From positions 1 to 64,000 of the forward strand of contig NZ_JBHTMY010000003.1 in assembly GCF_042679565.1 (NCBI RefSeq): 64,000 nt of DNA, read 5' to 3'. Position 1 is the first letter of the stretch; each line of letters begins with the position of its first letter. The position numbers and the translations under genes were made by a program. Shown here piece after piece: positions 43,468 to 51,814 of the stretch. Below the pieces are notes generated by a model that saw nothing but the letters and a program-made list of their open reading frames with translations, was not told where the DNA came from and ran no database searches. The stretch is from Namhaeicola litoreus. Lineage in GTDB: Bacteria > Bacteroidota > Bacteroidia > Flavobacteriales > Flavobacteriaceae.

Positions 43468-43686
43468 ATGGTAATTTTAGAATTTATTATTTTACAGGTT
43501 ATTATAATTTTATTATTTGTAAAACACTTATTAAAAAATAAAAAATTGAAAGGGATTGCATTACGTAACTATGTAAAGTACATTTTTCTTCTAATATCTT
43601 TAAACATAGTAATTGTTTATAATGTTTTGAATTATAAGTCAACTATTGTTGTAATTTGGGACACATTAATATCTTGGGTAGAATAG
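43468..43686 (+). CDS. Small membrane protein, candidate immunity protein for cassette 4
   Basis: 72 residues with two hydrophobic segments (residues 3-20 and 37-60) and a basic linker (KHLLKNKKLKGIALRNYVKY). The ATG at 43468 lies 2 bases after the cassette 4 stop, the typical position for an immunity gene. A shifted frame at 43347-43541 is an overlap and is not favoured. Confidence 0.55.
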   Translation: MVILEFIILQVIIILLFVKHLLKNKKLKGIALRNYVKYIFLLISLNIVIVYNVLNYKSTIVVIWDTLISWVE

Positions 43687-43777
43687 ATGAATAGAGTTAT
43701 AATATTAATTGTCTTATGGACGGCATTTAGAAGGGAATAACCATAAAGATGTATATCAATATAAAGATCCCACCGCA

Positions 43778-43827
43778 CCTTGCCATTTGTAATGGCAAGG
43801 ATATAAAACAGAGCCATTTGCAATGGC
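43778..43827. repeat. Two GCCATT/AATGGC hairpins
   Basis: CCTTGCCATT-TGT-AATGGCAAGG (43778-43800), a perfect 10-bp stem, followed by GCCATT-TGC-AATGGC (43813-43827) with the same flank AATGGCAAGGATATA. The opening CACCGCACCTTG matches the inter-cassette spacer at 30758. No gene was seen in 43687-43968. Confidence 0.75.
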
Positions 43828-43968
43828 AAGGATATAGAACATAGCCGGGCAATTTCCAAGAGCCTTTTAGTAAAACTTGTCCCTTATAAGGGAATCTATT
43901 AAAAGTAGGTGTTTTTTTATCTCATTTCAAAGATGAATCATTTGTTGAGATCACTTGAAAAATTTCTA

Positions 43969-44378
43969 TCAATTTGGAAGACAGATTTTACAATTACTTT
44001 TTTGATGCTGTAAAATCCTTTGTTTTTTATGCTCTTTAAAATGTGTTTTATATTGTTCAAAATTGAGAACATTTCCCTGATAAACTTCTATAGGTGTATT
44101 TCCTTTAAGACCAAATTGAGGCCTTATGTTGTTGTAGATAAAAATAGCTTTGTCCAATTCCTTACCTAATATTTTCCCATTGGATATTTTTAAAGGCAAT
44201 AGAAATTGATGTTTAATAATTTTATTAAAAGCTTCGATACTAGAATTTGAAAATTGAATATCTCTTTGAGCTATTAAATGAGTCATCTTTATTTGTGGAT
44301 CATTCATGAAAATTTTGACCTGATTATTCACATTTTCAGAACCTCCATCGGTTAGAAAAACAATGTTAGCATTGTGTT
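43969..44378 (-). pseudogene. Truncated DDE integrase/transposase
   Basis: C-terminal ~135 residues of an integrase-core transposase of the IS3/IS481 kind: FLTDGGSENVN (second catalytic Asp), SNSSIEAFNKIIKH (catalytic Glu), then YNNIRPQFGLKGNTPIEVYQG. The first catalytic Asp and the N-terminal half are missing. The open frame extends to 44496, but that part is translated from an interspersed repeat, so the transposase breaks at about 44378. Inactive. Confidence 0.8.
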
Positions 44379-44500
44379 CTAATCCTTCGCGTGGAAATAG
44401 AGATTTGTCAGTTCGAGTGATTTTGAGGAACGAAAAGTCGTATCGAGAACTGCTACAGAAGTTTAGATGCTTATTCTCGATACAAATTTTACTCATTTCA
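44379..44500. repeat. Interspersed hairpin repeat, copy 1
   Basis: From CTAATCCTTCGCGTGGAAAT to ATTTTACTCATTTC, with a long hairpin whose outer arms are CAGTTC (44409) and GAACTG (44447). It matches 45343-45462 closely and interrupts the transposase remnant. Confidence 0.8.
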
Positions 44501-44555
44501 TTCTTAAAATTAACTCGAATTGACAGAATTTTATCCCCTCTCCCGCTCGAAATCG

Positions 44556-44643
44556 AAGATTCGACGAAGTCAAATCACAAGATTCGACGAAGTCAAATCG
44601 CAAGATTCAGCGTAGCTAAATGAAATTCGACGAAGTCAAATCG
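44556..44643. repeat. Array of ATTCGACGAAGTC palindromic repeats, second copy
   Basis: Three ATTCGACGAAGTCAAATC units with one GATTCAGCGTAGCTAA unit, same order and orientation as 40715-40846. A CCCCTCTCCCGCTCGAAAT segment precedes it, also similar to the first array. Confidence 0.8.
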
Positions 44644-44688
44644 CAAACAACTTCCATCCGATAAGCTGAATATTAAATAAAAAAGTAC

Positions 44689-44715
44689 TTGTTTAAGCAC
44701 TTTTTATTATCTTTG
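44689..44715 (+). promoter_or_regulatory. Promoter of yefM-yoeB
   Basis: TTG at 44689, a 16-base spacer, then TATCTTTG at 44708-44715. The ATG follows only 4 bases later, so the mRNA is probably leaderless or nearly so. An imperfect inverted repeat (AAAAAGT...ACTTTTT, about 44680-44705) overlaps the promoter and could be the operator bound by the antitoxin. Confidence 0.6.
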
Positions 44716-44719
44716 CAAT

Positions 44720-44968
44720 ATGGAAACAGTAAATTATACAGACTTTCGTTCAAATCTAAAGCATTGGTTCGATAAAGTAATCAATGATGTAAGCGATATC
44801 ATAATCAAGCGTAAAGGCGGTAAAGACCTCGTTTTAATATCATTGGATGAATACAACTCATTAAAGGAAACTACCTATCTGCTAACAGGAAAGAACAGAG
44901 ATATTTTATTAAACTCTATCAAAGAACTGGAAGCAGGAAACGGTATAGAAAAAGAATTAATCGAATAG
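44720..44968 (+). CDS. yefM: Type II antitoxin, Phd/YefM family
   Basis: 82 residues. The N-terminal domain (ETVNYTDFRSNLKHWFDKV, then IIIKRKGGKDLVLISLDEYNSLKET) is the YefM/Phd DNA-binding fold. The C-terminal tail (LLNSIKELEAGNGIEKEL) would wrap the toxin. It stops directly before the YoeB-type toxin gene and should autoregulate the operon. It lies between two copies of an interspersed repeat. Confidence 0.92.
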   Translation: METVNYTDFRSNLKHWFDKVINDVSDIIIKRKGGKDLVLISLDEYNSLKETTYLLTGKNRDILLNSIKELEAGNGIEKELIE

Positions 44969-45229
44969 GTGAAATTAACTTGGTCTACTTCTTCATGGGA
45001 AGATTATTTGTATTGGCAGAAAGTCGATAAGAAAATAGTAAAACGAATTAACGAACTGATTAAAAGTTGTATGCGAACACCTTTTGAGGGCATCGGAAAA
45101 CCCGAAGCCTTAAAAGGAGATTTGCAAGGTTATTGGTCAAGACGAATCACATCAGAACATCGATTGGTTTATAAATATGAAAACGACCAGTTATTGATTG
45201 CAGCTTGTCGTTATCATTACGGAAAGTAA
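44969..45229 (+). CDS. yoeB: Type II toxin, YoeB family mRNA interferase
   Basis: 86 residues starting with GTG directly after the antitoxin stop. The catalytic residues of E. coli YoeB are kept at the same numbers: E46 (GKPE), R65 (SEHR) and H83 (CRYHY); the GYWSRRI block is also kept. The toxin cuts mRNA at the ribosomal A site and is neutralised by the YefM-type protein. Intact by sequence. Confidence 0.95.
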   Translation: MKLTWSTSSWEDYLYWQKVDKKIVKRINELIKSCMRTPFEGIGKPEALKGDLQGYWSRRITSEHRLVYKYENDQLLIAACRYHYGK

Positions 45230-45342
45230 AATCCACACAAAACAAAACCCAGTTTTATCATACCACAAAATCCTCTGTCTTTACTTTGCTTCCTTGCAAT
45301 TTAAACGAGGTTTTTACTAAAACTTGTTCCCTCGCTGCCGCC

Positions 45343-45462
45343 CTAATCCTTCGCGTGGAAATCGAGGTCAGTTCGAGTGATTTTGAGGTACGAAAAATCG
45401 TATCGAGAACTGCTGCAGAAGTATACATTCTATTAATCTCAACAGAAATTTTACTCATTTCG
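45343..45462. repeat. Interspersed hairpin repeat, copy 2
   Basis: Second copy of the element at 44379-44500, with CAGTTC (45369) and GAACTG (45407) arms. With copy 1 it brackets yefM-yoeB. The remainder of 45230-45514 holds no gene; frames there come from the repeat. Confidence 0.8.
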
Positions 45463-45514
45463 ATCTTGTCTTATTGGAAAACAATTTTTGCCATGATTTG
45501 AAATAATCTGTTAT

Positions 45515-45865
45515 TCAATTAAACCAAAGGGCATACCGTCTTTTTCTGAGCTCCAAAGCCAGATTTTCTTCGGCTTTTAATGCTGCTTCTCTACTGGTTA
45601 ATGGATCGATGTGGTTGTAAAGACTCGGTCTTAGATACATACCGTATTTCTGAACAATGCTCGAAGAAATTTTAAATCCTTTTTTATTGATATGGCCGTT
45701 TTTGTGCTGTTCGAATCGTTCTTTCGGGGTTTTACTTGTCATGCCCACGTACAGACATTCCAATACGCCATTAAACTGTGGGTTTGCCGCTCTAAATTTT
45801 GCATTTTCTGTAAACACGCGCTTAGAAAGTTCAACGACGTAAATTCTGTATTCGTATCTGGGCAT
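45515..45865 (-). CDS. GIY-YIG-like small protein
   Basis: 116 residues. The start YRIYVVEL and the block CLYVGMTSKTPKERFEQHKNG resemble the GIY-YIG nuclease core (strand with Tyr, then YVG, then Arg in helix 1, then His-Lys). A Glu-containing helix (ALKAEENLALELRKRRY) near the C-terminus could give the metal ligand. The spacing between the two Tyr blocks is longer than usual (about 28 residues), so catalysis is uncertain. Stands alone. Confidence 0.6.
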   Translation of the reverse strand: MPRYEYRIYVVELSKRVFTENAKFRAANPQFNGVLECLYVGMTSKTPKERFEQHKNGHINKKGFKISSSIVQKYGMYLRPSLYNHIDPLTSREAALKAEENLALELRKRRYALWFN

Positions 45866-46004
45866 TTATTAAGAAAAATGTTGGTTTGATGCCAAAGAAT
45901 ATTTCGAAAAATAGTTCAATTTCTTAGGGGATATGACAATTATTAGGAGTTCGAATTTTAAAAGTATTTAAGTTATTCTCTTAAACGAAAATAGTCGAAA
46001 TATT

Positions 46005-46841
46005 TTATTCTATATAGAAAACTTCATTTTCTCTTCCGAGTTTTAGATCAAAACTAATCTCTTTATCCTTGGTGCAATTCAGCAGCATTTGTTCCAATTC
46101 AAAATCTGATCTCACCGGATCGTAATGAAAGAAGACAAGTTTTTTAACTTTGGCCATTTCACCAAATTTGATGGCATCTTCCATAGATGAATGTCCCCAA
46201 CCGATTCGTTTTATATATTCATCAGCAGTATATTGCCCGTCATGGAATAAAAGATCGGCATCATGGGCCAGATTGTAACCACTGCTCCAATTCTTTAAAT
46301 GAGGAAACTTGCTCGACCCCAGTGCGGGTTCATGGTCTGGTAAAAAGGTAAATACCTTATGTCCCAAACGACAACGATAGCCAACTGTAGGACCGGGGTG
46401 ACAAACATATTCTGATTGGATTTCGAAATTGCCTATAGAAAAAGTGTCATTTCCTATTTCTTTGAATACGATATTGGCGCGAAGTTCATTTAACCGAACC
46501 GGGAAAAGCGGAGGTGAAAAATATTGTTTCAACCTTTTTGATAAACTCTCAGAAGAACTCGAAGGCCCCCAAATATTCACGGTAACACTGGGATCATACA
46601 AAGGTTTAAAATAACCGAGTCCCATAATGTGATCCAAATGTAGATGGGTCAGTAAAATATCAAACTCTTTTATACTTTCGTCAAAATGAGTCCCCAAACG
46701 CAGTATCCCGGACCCGCCATCTATTATAAAACCCTTCTGTCCATCTTGTACCTGCACGCAAGAGGTATTTCCTCCATATTTATTTTTTTCCAACCCGGGA
46801 GAGGGCAGAGATCCTCGACAGCCCCATATCGTTATCTTCAT
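46005..46841 (-). CDS. MBL fold metallo-hydrolase
   Basis: 278 residues from the ATG at 46841. Motifs: WGCRGSLPSPG, a CxGS-type start seen in phosphodiesterase-like MBL proteins; DGGSGI; THLHLDH (HxHxDH metal motif); HPGPTVGYRC; LFHDGQYT and HSSMEDA near the end. The start overlaps the stop of the PAS protein gene as ATGA (46838-46841), so a longer frame to 46859 is not needed. The two proteins are probably coupled; the MBL domain could hydrolyse a cyclic nucleotide or similar signal (inference). Confidence 0.85.
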   Translation of the reverse strand: MKITIWGCRGSLPSPGLEKNKYGGNTSCVQVQDGQKGFIIDGGSGILRLGTHFDESIKEFDILLTHLHLDHIMGLGYFKPLYDPSVTVNIWGPSSSSESLSKRLKQYFSPPLFPVRLNELRANIVFKEIGNDTFSIGNFEIQSEYVCHPGPTVGYRCRLGHKVFTFLPDHEPALGSSKFPHLKNWSSGYNLAHDADLLFHDGQYTADEYIKRIGWGHSSMEDAIKFGEMAKVKKLVFFHYDPVRSDFELEQMLLNCTKDKEISFDLKLGRENEVFYIE

Positions 46842-47233
46842 TTTTCTAAAGTTTTCCAAAAAATGGCCATCGCTCCAAGAAATCTGTTGGGTCTTCCCAT
46901 GATAGGAAATGAGGTCACCGAAATTTTATACATAGGTCCATTTAATTTATTAATCCAGAATGCTCCGTGCGCTGGTAATTGTCTGCTAAGTGTTTCTACT
47001 AATGGTAAATCTTGTGGAGGCAAAAATTTTCCATGATCATCTTGTGGTTTAAAAATAGTAGACCATTCAGAAACAGGCATTCCACCAGTTTCGTCAAATT
47101 TCAATCCCAGTAATTCCTCTGCCGGCTCGTTGTAAAAAATTAGATTTCCAGAAGTGTCTACAATAAAAATAGGAACAGAAAGACAATCTGCTAATTGTCT
47201 GCTCAGAATAATTTCTATTTCTTTTGAAGGCAT
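46838..47233 (-). CDS. PAS domain protein
   Basis: 131 residues from the ATG at 47233 (MPSKEIEIILSRQLADCLS). One PAS domain: VPIFIVDTSGNLIFYNEPAEELLGLKF is the conserved start of the fold. A longer frame reaches a TTG at 47272, but its extra residues look non-coding. It has no output domain; the overlap with the downstream MBL gene suggests that the PAS domain senses a signal for that hydrolase. Confidence 0.8.
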   Translation of the reverse strand: MPSKEIEIILSRQLADCLSVPIFIVDTSGNLIFYNEPAEELLGLKFDETGGMPVSEWSTIFKPQDDHGKFLPPQDLPLVETLSRQLPAHGAFWINKLNGPMYKISVTSFPIMGRPNRFLGAMAIFWKTLEK

Positions 47234-47502
47234 ATCGTTATGATGAAACTTATTATTAATACCCCGATACAATAAATATAGTAAAAAATATGAGCAATAA
47301 GAATTATTAGCCTAGAAAATCAATAGGATATTAAAATAGAAGAATGGTTGGGCTTTATATTTTTAATGGATAAGAGAAGTTTTACCCCTTAAAAACGAGA
47401 AAAAGCGACTCGGAAATATTTTAGGAAAGCTCAATTCTTAGTACTAAAACAACAATAATTGATAAAATTTTTATTTTATTATTATCAATTTCTAAAAAGT
47501 AA

Positions 47503-47510
47503 TACATTTG
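47503..47510 (+). promoter_or_regulatory. -7 promoter box for the sugar transporter gene
   Basis: TACATTTG, exact TAnnTTTG match, 25 bases before the ATG. No -33 TTG at the right distance. Confidence 0.55.
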
Positions 47511-47535
47511 GATAGATAACTCAAATGAACAAATA

Positions 47536-48918
47536 ATGAATAGAAAAACATTTTTACTGGTCATCACTTCTGTATCTGCGCTTGGCGGATTTTTATTTGG
47601 ATATGACACAGGTGTAATTAACGGAGCTCAATTTTATTTGAGTAAGTATTTTGAATTAGACGCGGCCATGAAAGGTTGGGTTGTGGGTAGTGCCTTATTG
47701 GGTTGTTTGGTGGGTGCGATACTTGCCGGACCCATCAGCATAAAAATGGGAAGAAAGAATTCTTTGATTCTATCCGCTATTTTGTTCACTATTTCTGCAT
47801 GGGGCTCAGGATTACCTTCCTTTTTTCCAGAGTCGGTTTCTCTCTTGGTATTATTTAGAATTATCGGCGGACTAGGGATTGGAATTGCTTCGATGAATGC
47901 TCCTATGTATATCGCTGAAATTGCCCCTCCGGAAAGACGTGGAAACCTGGTGAGTTATTACCAATTGGCAGTAGTAATTGGTTTTTTTACAGTGTTCCTG
48001 GCCACTTACTTTATCGGAAATTCGAATACAGAAGATCAAAATATCCAATTTGGTTGGAGGCATATGTTTTGGACAGAATTAATTCCCAGCATTTCCTTTT
48101 TATTTTTACTCTTACTCGTTCCTAAAAGTCCACGTTGGCTTTCTCTAAAAGGCAGATATGAAGAGGCACTTGCTGTGCTTAATAAATTACACGGACCTGA
48201 AAATGCGACAAAGGAAGCCGAAGAAATAAAAGCCTCGATCGCCCAAGAATTAGAAAAAGGAGGTGCAAAGATCAATTATTGGGGAGGAACTGTCTTAGCT
48301 ATTATTGTTATTGGCTCGGTACTTTCTATCTTACAACAATTTACAGGGATCAATGCTGTATTGTATTACGGCGCCGATATTTTTGAAAAAGCCCTTGGTT
48401 TTGGGCAGGAAGATGTATTAAAACAACAGGTTTTATTGGCCTTTATCAATTTCATTTTTACATTCGTCGCGATGGCGACCATTGATAAATTTGGAAGAAA
48501 ACCACTGATTTATATTGGTTCGGTGGGTATGATTCTCGGATTTTTAATTCTAGCGATTACTTTACAAAGACAAACGATAGGAGTTTGGTCTTTGGTAGGC
48601 GTGCTTATTTTTATTGGTTCATTTGCCATGTCTATGGGCCCTGTGGTATGGGTGGTTTTATCTGAGATGTTCCCTAATAAAATTAGAAGTGTTGCCATGT
48701 CGGTTGCTGTAGCAGCCCAATGGGGAGCAAATTATATCGTTTCTCAATCTTTCCCGATGGTCACAGAAAGTTCTTTAAACAATAATTCCTTTTGGAATGG
48801 CTCTTTGCCCTACTATATCTTTATTGCTTTTATTACCTTGATCATTGTATTTACGTATAAATACATTCCTGAAACAAAAGGAAAATCTTTAGAAGATTTG
48901 GAAAAAGTCTGGAAATAA
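47536..48918 (+). CDS. Sugar porter family MFS transporter
   Basis: 460 residues with 12 predicted membrane helices. Family signatures: GGFLFGYDTGVINGA in helix 1, GRKNS in loop 2-3, PPERRG and VPKSPRWL before the central loop, QQFTGINAVLYY in helix 7, DKFGRKPL in loop 8-9 and PETKGKSLEDLE at the end. It takes up a hexose or pentose, probably with H+. A terminator follows, so it is transcribed alone. Confidence 0.94.
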   Translation: MNRKTFLLVITSVSALGGFLFGYDTGVINGAQFYLSKYFELDAAMKGWVVGSALLGCLVGAILAGPISIKMGRKNSLILSAILFTISAWGSGLPSFFPESVSLLVLFRIIGGLGIGIASMNAPMYIAEIAPPERRGNLVSYYQLAVVIGFFTVFLATYFIGNSNTEDQNIQFGWRHMFWTELIPSISFLFLLLLVPKSPRWLSLKGRYEEALAVLNKLHGPENATKEAEEIKASIAQELEKGGAKINYWGGTVLAIIVIGSVLSILQQFTGINAVLYYGADIFEKALGFGQEDVLKQQVLLAFINFIFTFVAMATIDKFGRKPLIYIGSVGMILGFLILAITLQRQTIGVWSLVGVLIFIGSFAMSMGPVVWVVLSEMFPNKIRSVAMSVAVAAQWGANYIVSQSFPMVTESSLNNNSFWNGSLPYYIFIAFITLIIVFTYKYIPETKGKSLEDLEKVWK

Positions 48919-48941
48919 GACAAAGTTTTATTTGAAAATAG

Positions 48942-48972
48942 AAAATCCTGGAATTAATATCCGGGATTTTTT
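48942..48972 (+). terminator. Intrinsic terminator after the sugar transporter gene
   Basis: AAATCCTGG / CCGGGATTT arms (one T-G pair) around AATTAATAT, followed by a T-run. Confidence 0.7.
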
Positions 48973-48993
48973 ATGTCAGAATATTTGAATATC

Positions 48994-49001
48994 TATTTTT
49001 G
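48994..49001 (+). promoter_or_regulatory. -7 promoter box for the serine hydrolase gene
   Basis: TATTTTTG, exact match, 24 bases before the ATG at 49026. It overlaps the GTG at 48999 that would otherwise open the frame, so that GTG is not the start. Confidence 0.55.
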
Positions 49002-49025
49002 TGCGTGTTAAATAAAAAATTAAGA

Positions 49026-50294
49026 ATGAAGAAAATAATTATCGTTTGCTTGTTTGCCTTGATAGCTTGTCATAAATCCGATGTGAAGGAGGATGGCAAA
49101 AAGGTTTCTGTCCAGGAAGTTTTAGATTCAAACTTAAAAAAAGTGTTTGAAAAGAATGAATTAATGGGTATGTCTGTTGTGCTTATCAAAAATGGCAACC
49201 CTGTATTTAAGGGTAATTACGGAGTTGCAAATGATGAACTAGAATTACCTGTTACAGATAAAACGGTTTTTCGAATTGCATCAATTTCAAAGACATTTAC
49301 AGCCATCGCAGTGATGCAATTGTTCGAGCAAGGAAAGTTGGACTTAGATAAGGATATGAGTGATTATTTAGGGTGGGAACTCAGGCATCCAAAATATCCC
49401 GAAAAAATAATTACAGCAAGACATTTACTCAGTCATACATCCGGTATTAGAGATGGAGAGGGGTCTTCTAATTTTTCTCGAAACATGTTTACAGATAATG
49501 TGCAGATCGCAGAATTGTTCCAGCCCAATGGAAAGTATTACACAGAAGATATGTTCGCACCTGAAGCACCGGGAACGTATTTCTCTTATACCAACTGCAC
49601 TTGGGGCATTTTAGCAACAGTTGTCGAAAAATTAAGTGGGCAACGTTTTGATGTGTATTGTCGTGAAAATATATTCAAAGCAATGGGATTGGAAGCTGAT
49701 TTTAACCCAGCCGAATTGCGTTCCTATGATCAATTGGCAGCTTTGTACCGGTTTGAGAATAACCAATGGACAGTTCAGGCAGATGATTATGGCGGACAAA
49801 AACCTTTGGAACGAGTTCCGTCAAATTATACACTTGGCAACAATGGTCTGCTTTTTGGTCCTCAGGGAAGTTTGCGATGTGCAGCTGAAGACTTAATCAA
49901 AACAACACAAATGTTCTTTAACGACGGAATAATCAATAACAATCCTATTCTCAAAAAGGAAACAGTAAATTTAATGCTCAGTGACCAATGGACATACAAT
50001 GGATCTAACGGTGATACTTGGGAGGATTTCTTTTTGTCGTATGGATTTGGTATTCATCGCACTTTAGATCAAACAAAGGCAGATGTCATTTTTCCGGGTA
50101 TTAAAATGACCGGACATCCGGGAATCGCCTATGGTTTGCTCAGCGATATGTATTTCGATAAAGCCACAAAAACAGGGGTTATTTTTATTACCAACGGTAG
50201 CAAAAACAATTTTCAATACGGTCAGAATTCAACATTTTATCAAGTAGAGGAAGATGTTTTTGAAGCGATCTATCCATTGCTGAATTCCTTTTAA
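49026..50294 (+). CDS. Serine hydrolase, beta-lactamase/class C family lipoprotein
   Basis: 422 residues from the ATG at 49026, with lipobox LIAC. The catalytic domain has the SxxK motif (RIASISKTF), the Tyr motif (YTNCTW) and HPGIAYGLLSD near the end in the KTG/HxG region. Related proteins include D-alanyl-D-alanine carboxypeptidases and esterases of the AmpC fold. It faces the periplasm as a lipoprotein. Substrate unknown. Confidence 0.88.
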   Translation: MKKIIIVCLFALIACHKSDVKEDGKKVSVQEVLDSNLKKVFEKNELMGMSVVLIKNGNPVFKGNYGVANDELELPVTDKTVFRIASISKTFTAIAVMQLFEQGKLDLDKDMSDYLGWELRHPKYPEKIITARHLLSHTSGIRDGEGSSNFSRNMFTDNVQIAELFQPNGKYYTEDMFAPEAPGTYFSYTNCTWGILATVVEKLSGQRFDVYCRENIFKAMGLEADFNPAELRSYDQLAALYRFENNQWTVQADDYGGQKPLERVPSNYTLGNNGLLFGPQGSLRCAAEDLIKTTQMFFNDGIINNNPILKKETVNLMLSDQWTYNGSNGDTWEDFFLSYGFGIHRTLDQTKADVIFPGIKMTGHPGIAYGLLSDMYFDKATKTGVIFITNGSKNNFQYGQNSTFYQVEEDVFEAIYPLLNSF

Positions 50295-50346
50295 GAAAAA
50301 ATGTGATTACTCATTCAATTGTCGTGACGATTCCATCGAATTCCAT

Positions 50347-50354
50347 TAATTTTG
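50347..50354 (+). promoter_or_regulatory. -7 promoter box for rlmD
   Basis: TAATTTTG ends 4 bases before the ATG of rlmD, which suggests a leaderless transcript. A TTG lies 25 bases upstream, a little far. Confidence 0.5.
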
Positions 50355-50358
50355 CCGC

Positions 50359-51771
50359 ATGAGAAATAAAAGAACGAGGCAGATCTTTGAGAAGGTTTTG
50401 GTAACGGATGCGGCAGCCAAAGGTAAATCCATTGCCAAATCTCCCGATGGAAGGGTGATATTCTTAACAAATGCAGTTCCTGGAGACGTGGTGGATGTTG
50501 AGGTTTTTAAGAAAAGAAAAGCCTATTACGAAGGAAAAGTAGTGCAATTCCATAGCTTATCAGACAAGCGAACTGATCCTGTATGTGAGCATTTTGGCGT
50601 TTGCGGAGGCTGTAAATGGCAAAATATGAAGTATGAGGAACAGCTCAGTTTTAAACAAAATGAAGTTGTGAATCATCTCAAAAGGATTGGTCATGTAGAC
50701 ATACAAGAAATTTTGCCTATTCAAGGTTGTCAAGAGGTTTATTTTTATAGAAATAAAATGGAATTTTCTTTTTCTGATGCGAGGTGGTTAACCCCTGAAG
50801 AAATCGCAAAAGGAGGTGAAATCGATAGTAAATTTGCCTGTGGATTTCATATCCCCAAAATGTGGGATAAGATTTTAGATATAGAAAAATGTCATCTTCA
50901 AGAAGATCCTTCAAATGCCATTAGAAACGAAATCAAGCGTTTTGCCATCCAAAATGGATTGACATTCTTCAACCCCAGAAAACAGGAAGGATTGCTCCGT
51001 ACTCTCATGATCAGAATCAGCGCTACAGGCGAGATGATGGTTGTTGTTCAATTTTTCAAAGAGGAGAAAGAAAACCGTGAAAAATTGCTCGGTTATGTGG
51101 CAGAAAAATTTCCTGAAATTACCTCATTGCAATATGTGGTCAATGAAAAGGGAAATGATACGATTTATGATCAGGATGTCGTTCTTTTCAAAGGGAGAGA
51201 TCATATTTTTGAAGAAATGGAAGGTTTGAAATTTAAAATTAACGCCAAATCATTTTATCAAACCAATTCGGCACAGGCCTATGAATTGTATAAAATTACA
51301 CGAGATTTTGCCGATTTAAACGGCGATGAAATTGTGTATGATTTGTATACCGGCACGGGAACAATCGCCCAGTTTGTGGCAAAAAAATCAAAAAAAGTAA
51401 TTGGTGTAGAATCTGTGCCTGAAGCCATTATGGATGCCAAAGAAAATGCCAATAGAAACAACATCGATAACACGGTATTTTATGTTGGCGATATGGCTAA
51501 AATTTTTACTTCTGATTTTATTGCGCAAAATGGTCATCCTGATGTAATTATTACAGATCCCCCAAGAGATGGTATGCATAAAAATGTGGTGAATCAGATC
51601 TTAGAAGTACTGCCGGAAAAGATTGTATATGTCAGTTGCAATTCTGCAACACAAGCAAGAGATTTGGAATTGATGAAGGAAGCTTATGATGTTGTGAAAT
51701 CTCAGGCTGTGGATATGTTCCCACAAACTCACCATGTAGAAAATGTTGTACTTCTGCAAAGGAAAGTTTAA
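50359..51771 (+). CDS. rlmD: 23S rRNA (uracil-C5)-methyltransferase, RlmD type
   Basis: 470 residues. An N-terminal TRAM domain (residues 10-65) is followed by iron-sulfur cluster Cys (CEHFGVCGGCKWQNM). The methyltransferase domain has VYDLYTGTGTIAQFVA (SAM binding), ITDPPRDGMH and VSCNSATQARDL, where the Cys is the catalytic nucleophile. It makes 5-methyluridine in 23S rRNA; which of the sites it modifies cannot be determined, but the bacterial name RlmD is standard for this architecture. Confidence 0.92.
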   Translation: MRNKRTRQIFEKVLVTDAAAKGKSIAKSPDGRVIFLTNAVPGDVVDVEVFKKRKAYYEGKVVQFHSLSDKRTDPVCEHFGVCGGCKWQNMKYEEQLSFKQNEVVNHLKRIGHVDIQEILPIQGCQEVYFYRNKMEFSFSDARWLTPEEIAKGGEIDSKFACGFHIPKMWDKILDIEKCHLQEDPSNAIRNEIKRFAIQNGLTFFNPRKQEGLLRTLMIRISATGEMMVVVQFFKEEKENREKLLGYVAEKFPEITSLQYVVNEKGNDTIYDQDVVLFKGRDHIFEEMEGLKFKINAKSFYQTNSAQAYELYKITRDFADLNGDEIVYDLYTGTGTIAQFVAKKSKKVIGVESVPEAIMDAKENANRNNIDNTVFYVGDMAKIFTSDFIAQNGHPDVIITDPPRDGMHKNVVNQILEVLPEKIVYVSCNSATQARDLELMKEAYDVVKSQAVDMFPQTHHVENVVLLQRKV

Positions 51772-51814
51772 TGGCTGCCATGTATTGCTTAAAATTTAAT
51801 TATTTTCGTGTCGT

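Noticed and set aside
43347..43541. 64-codon frame overlapping cassette 4 and the small membrane protein gene
   Set aside because: The frames at 42440 and 43468 fit RHS and membrane-protein patterns; this one reads across both without any pattern.
45258..45458. 66-codon minus-strand frame
   Set aside because: Nearly all of it is translated from the interspersed repeat at 45343-45462.
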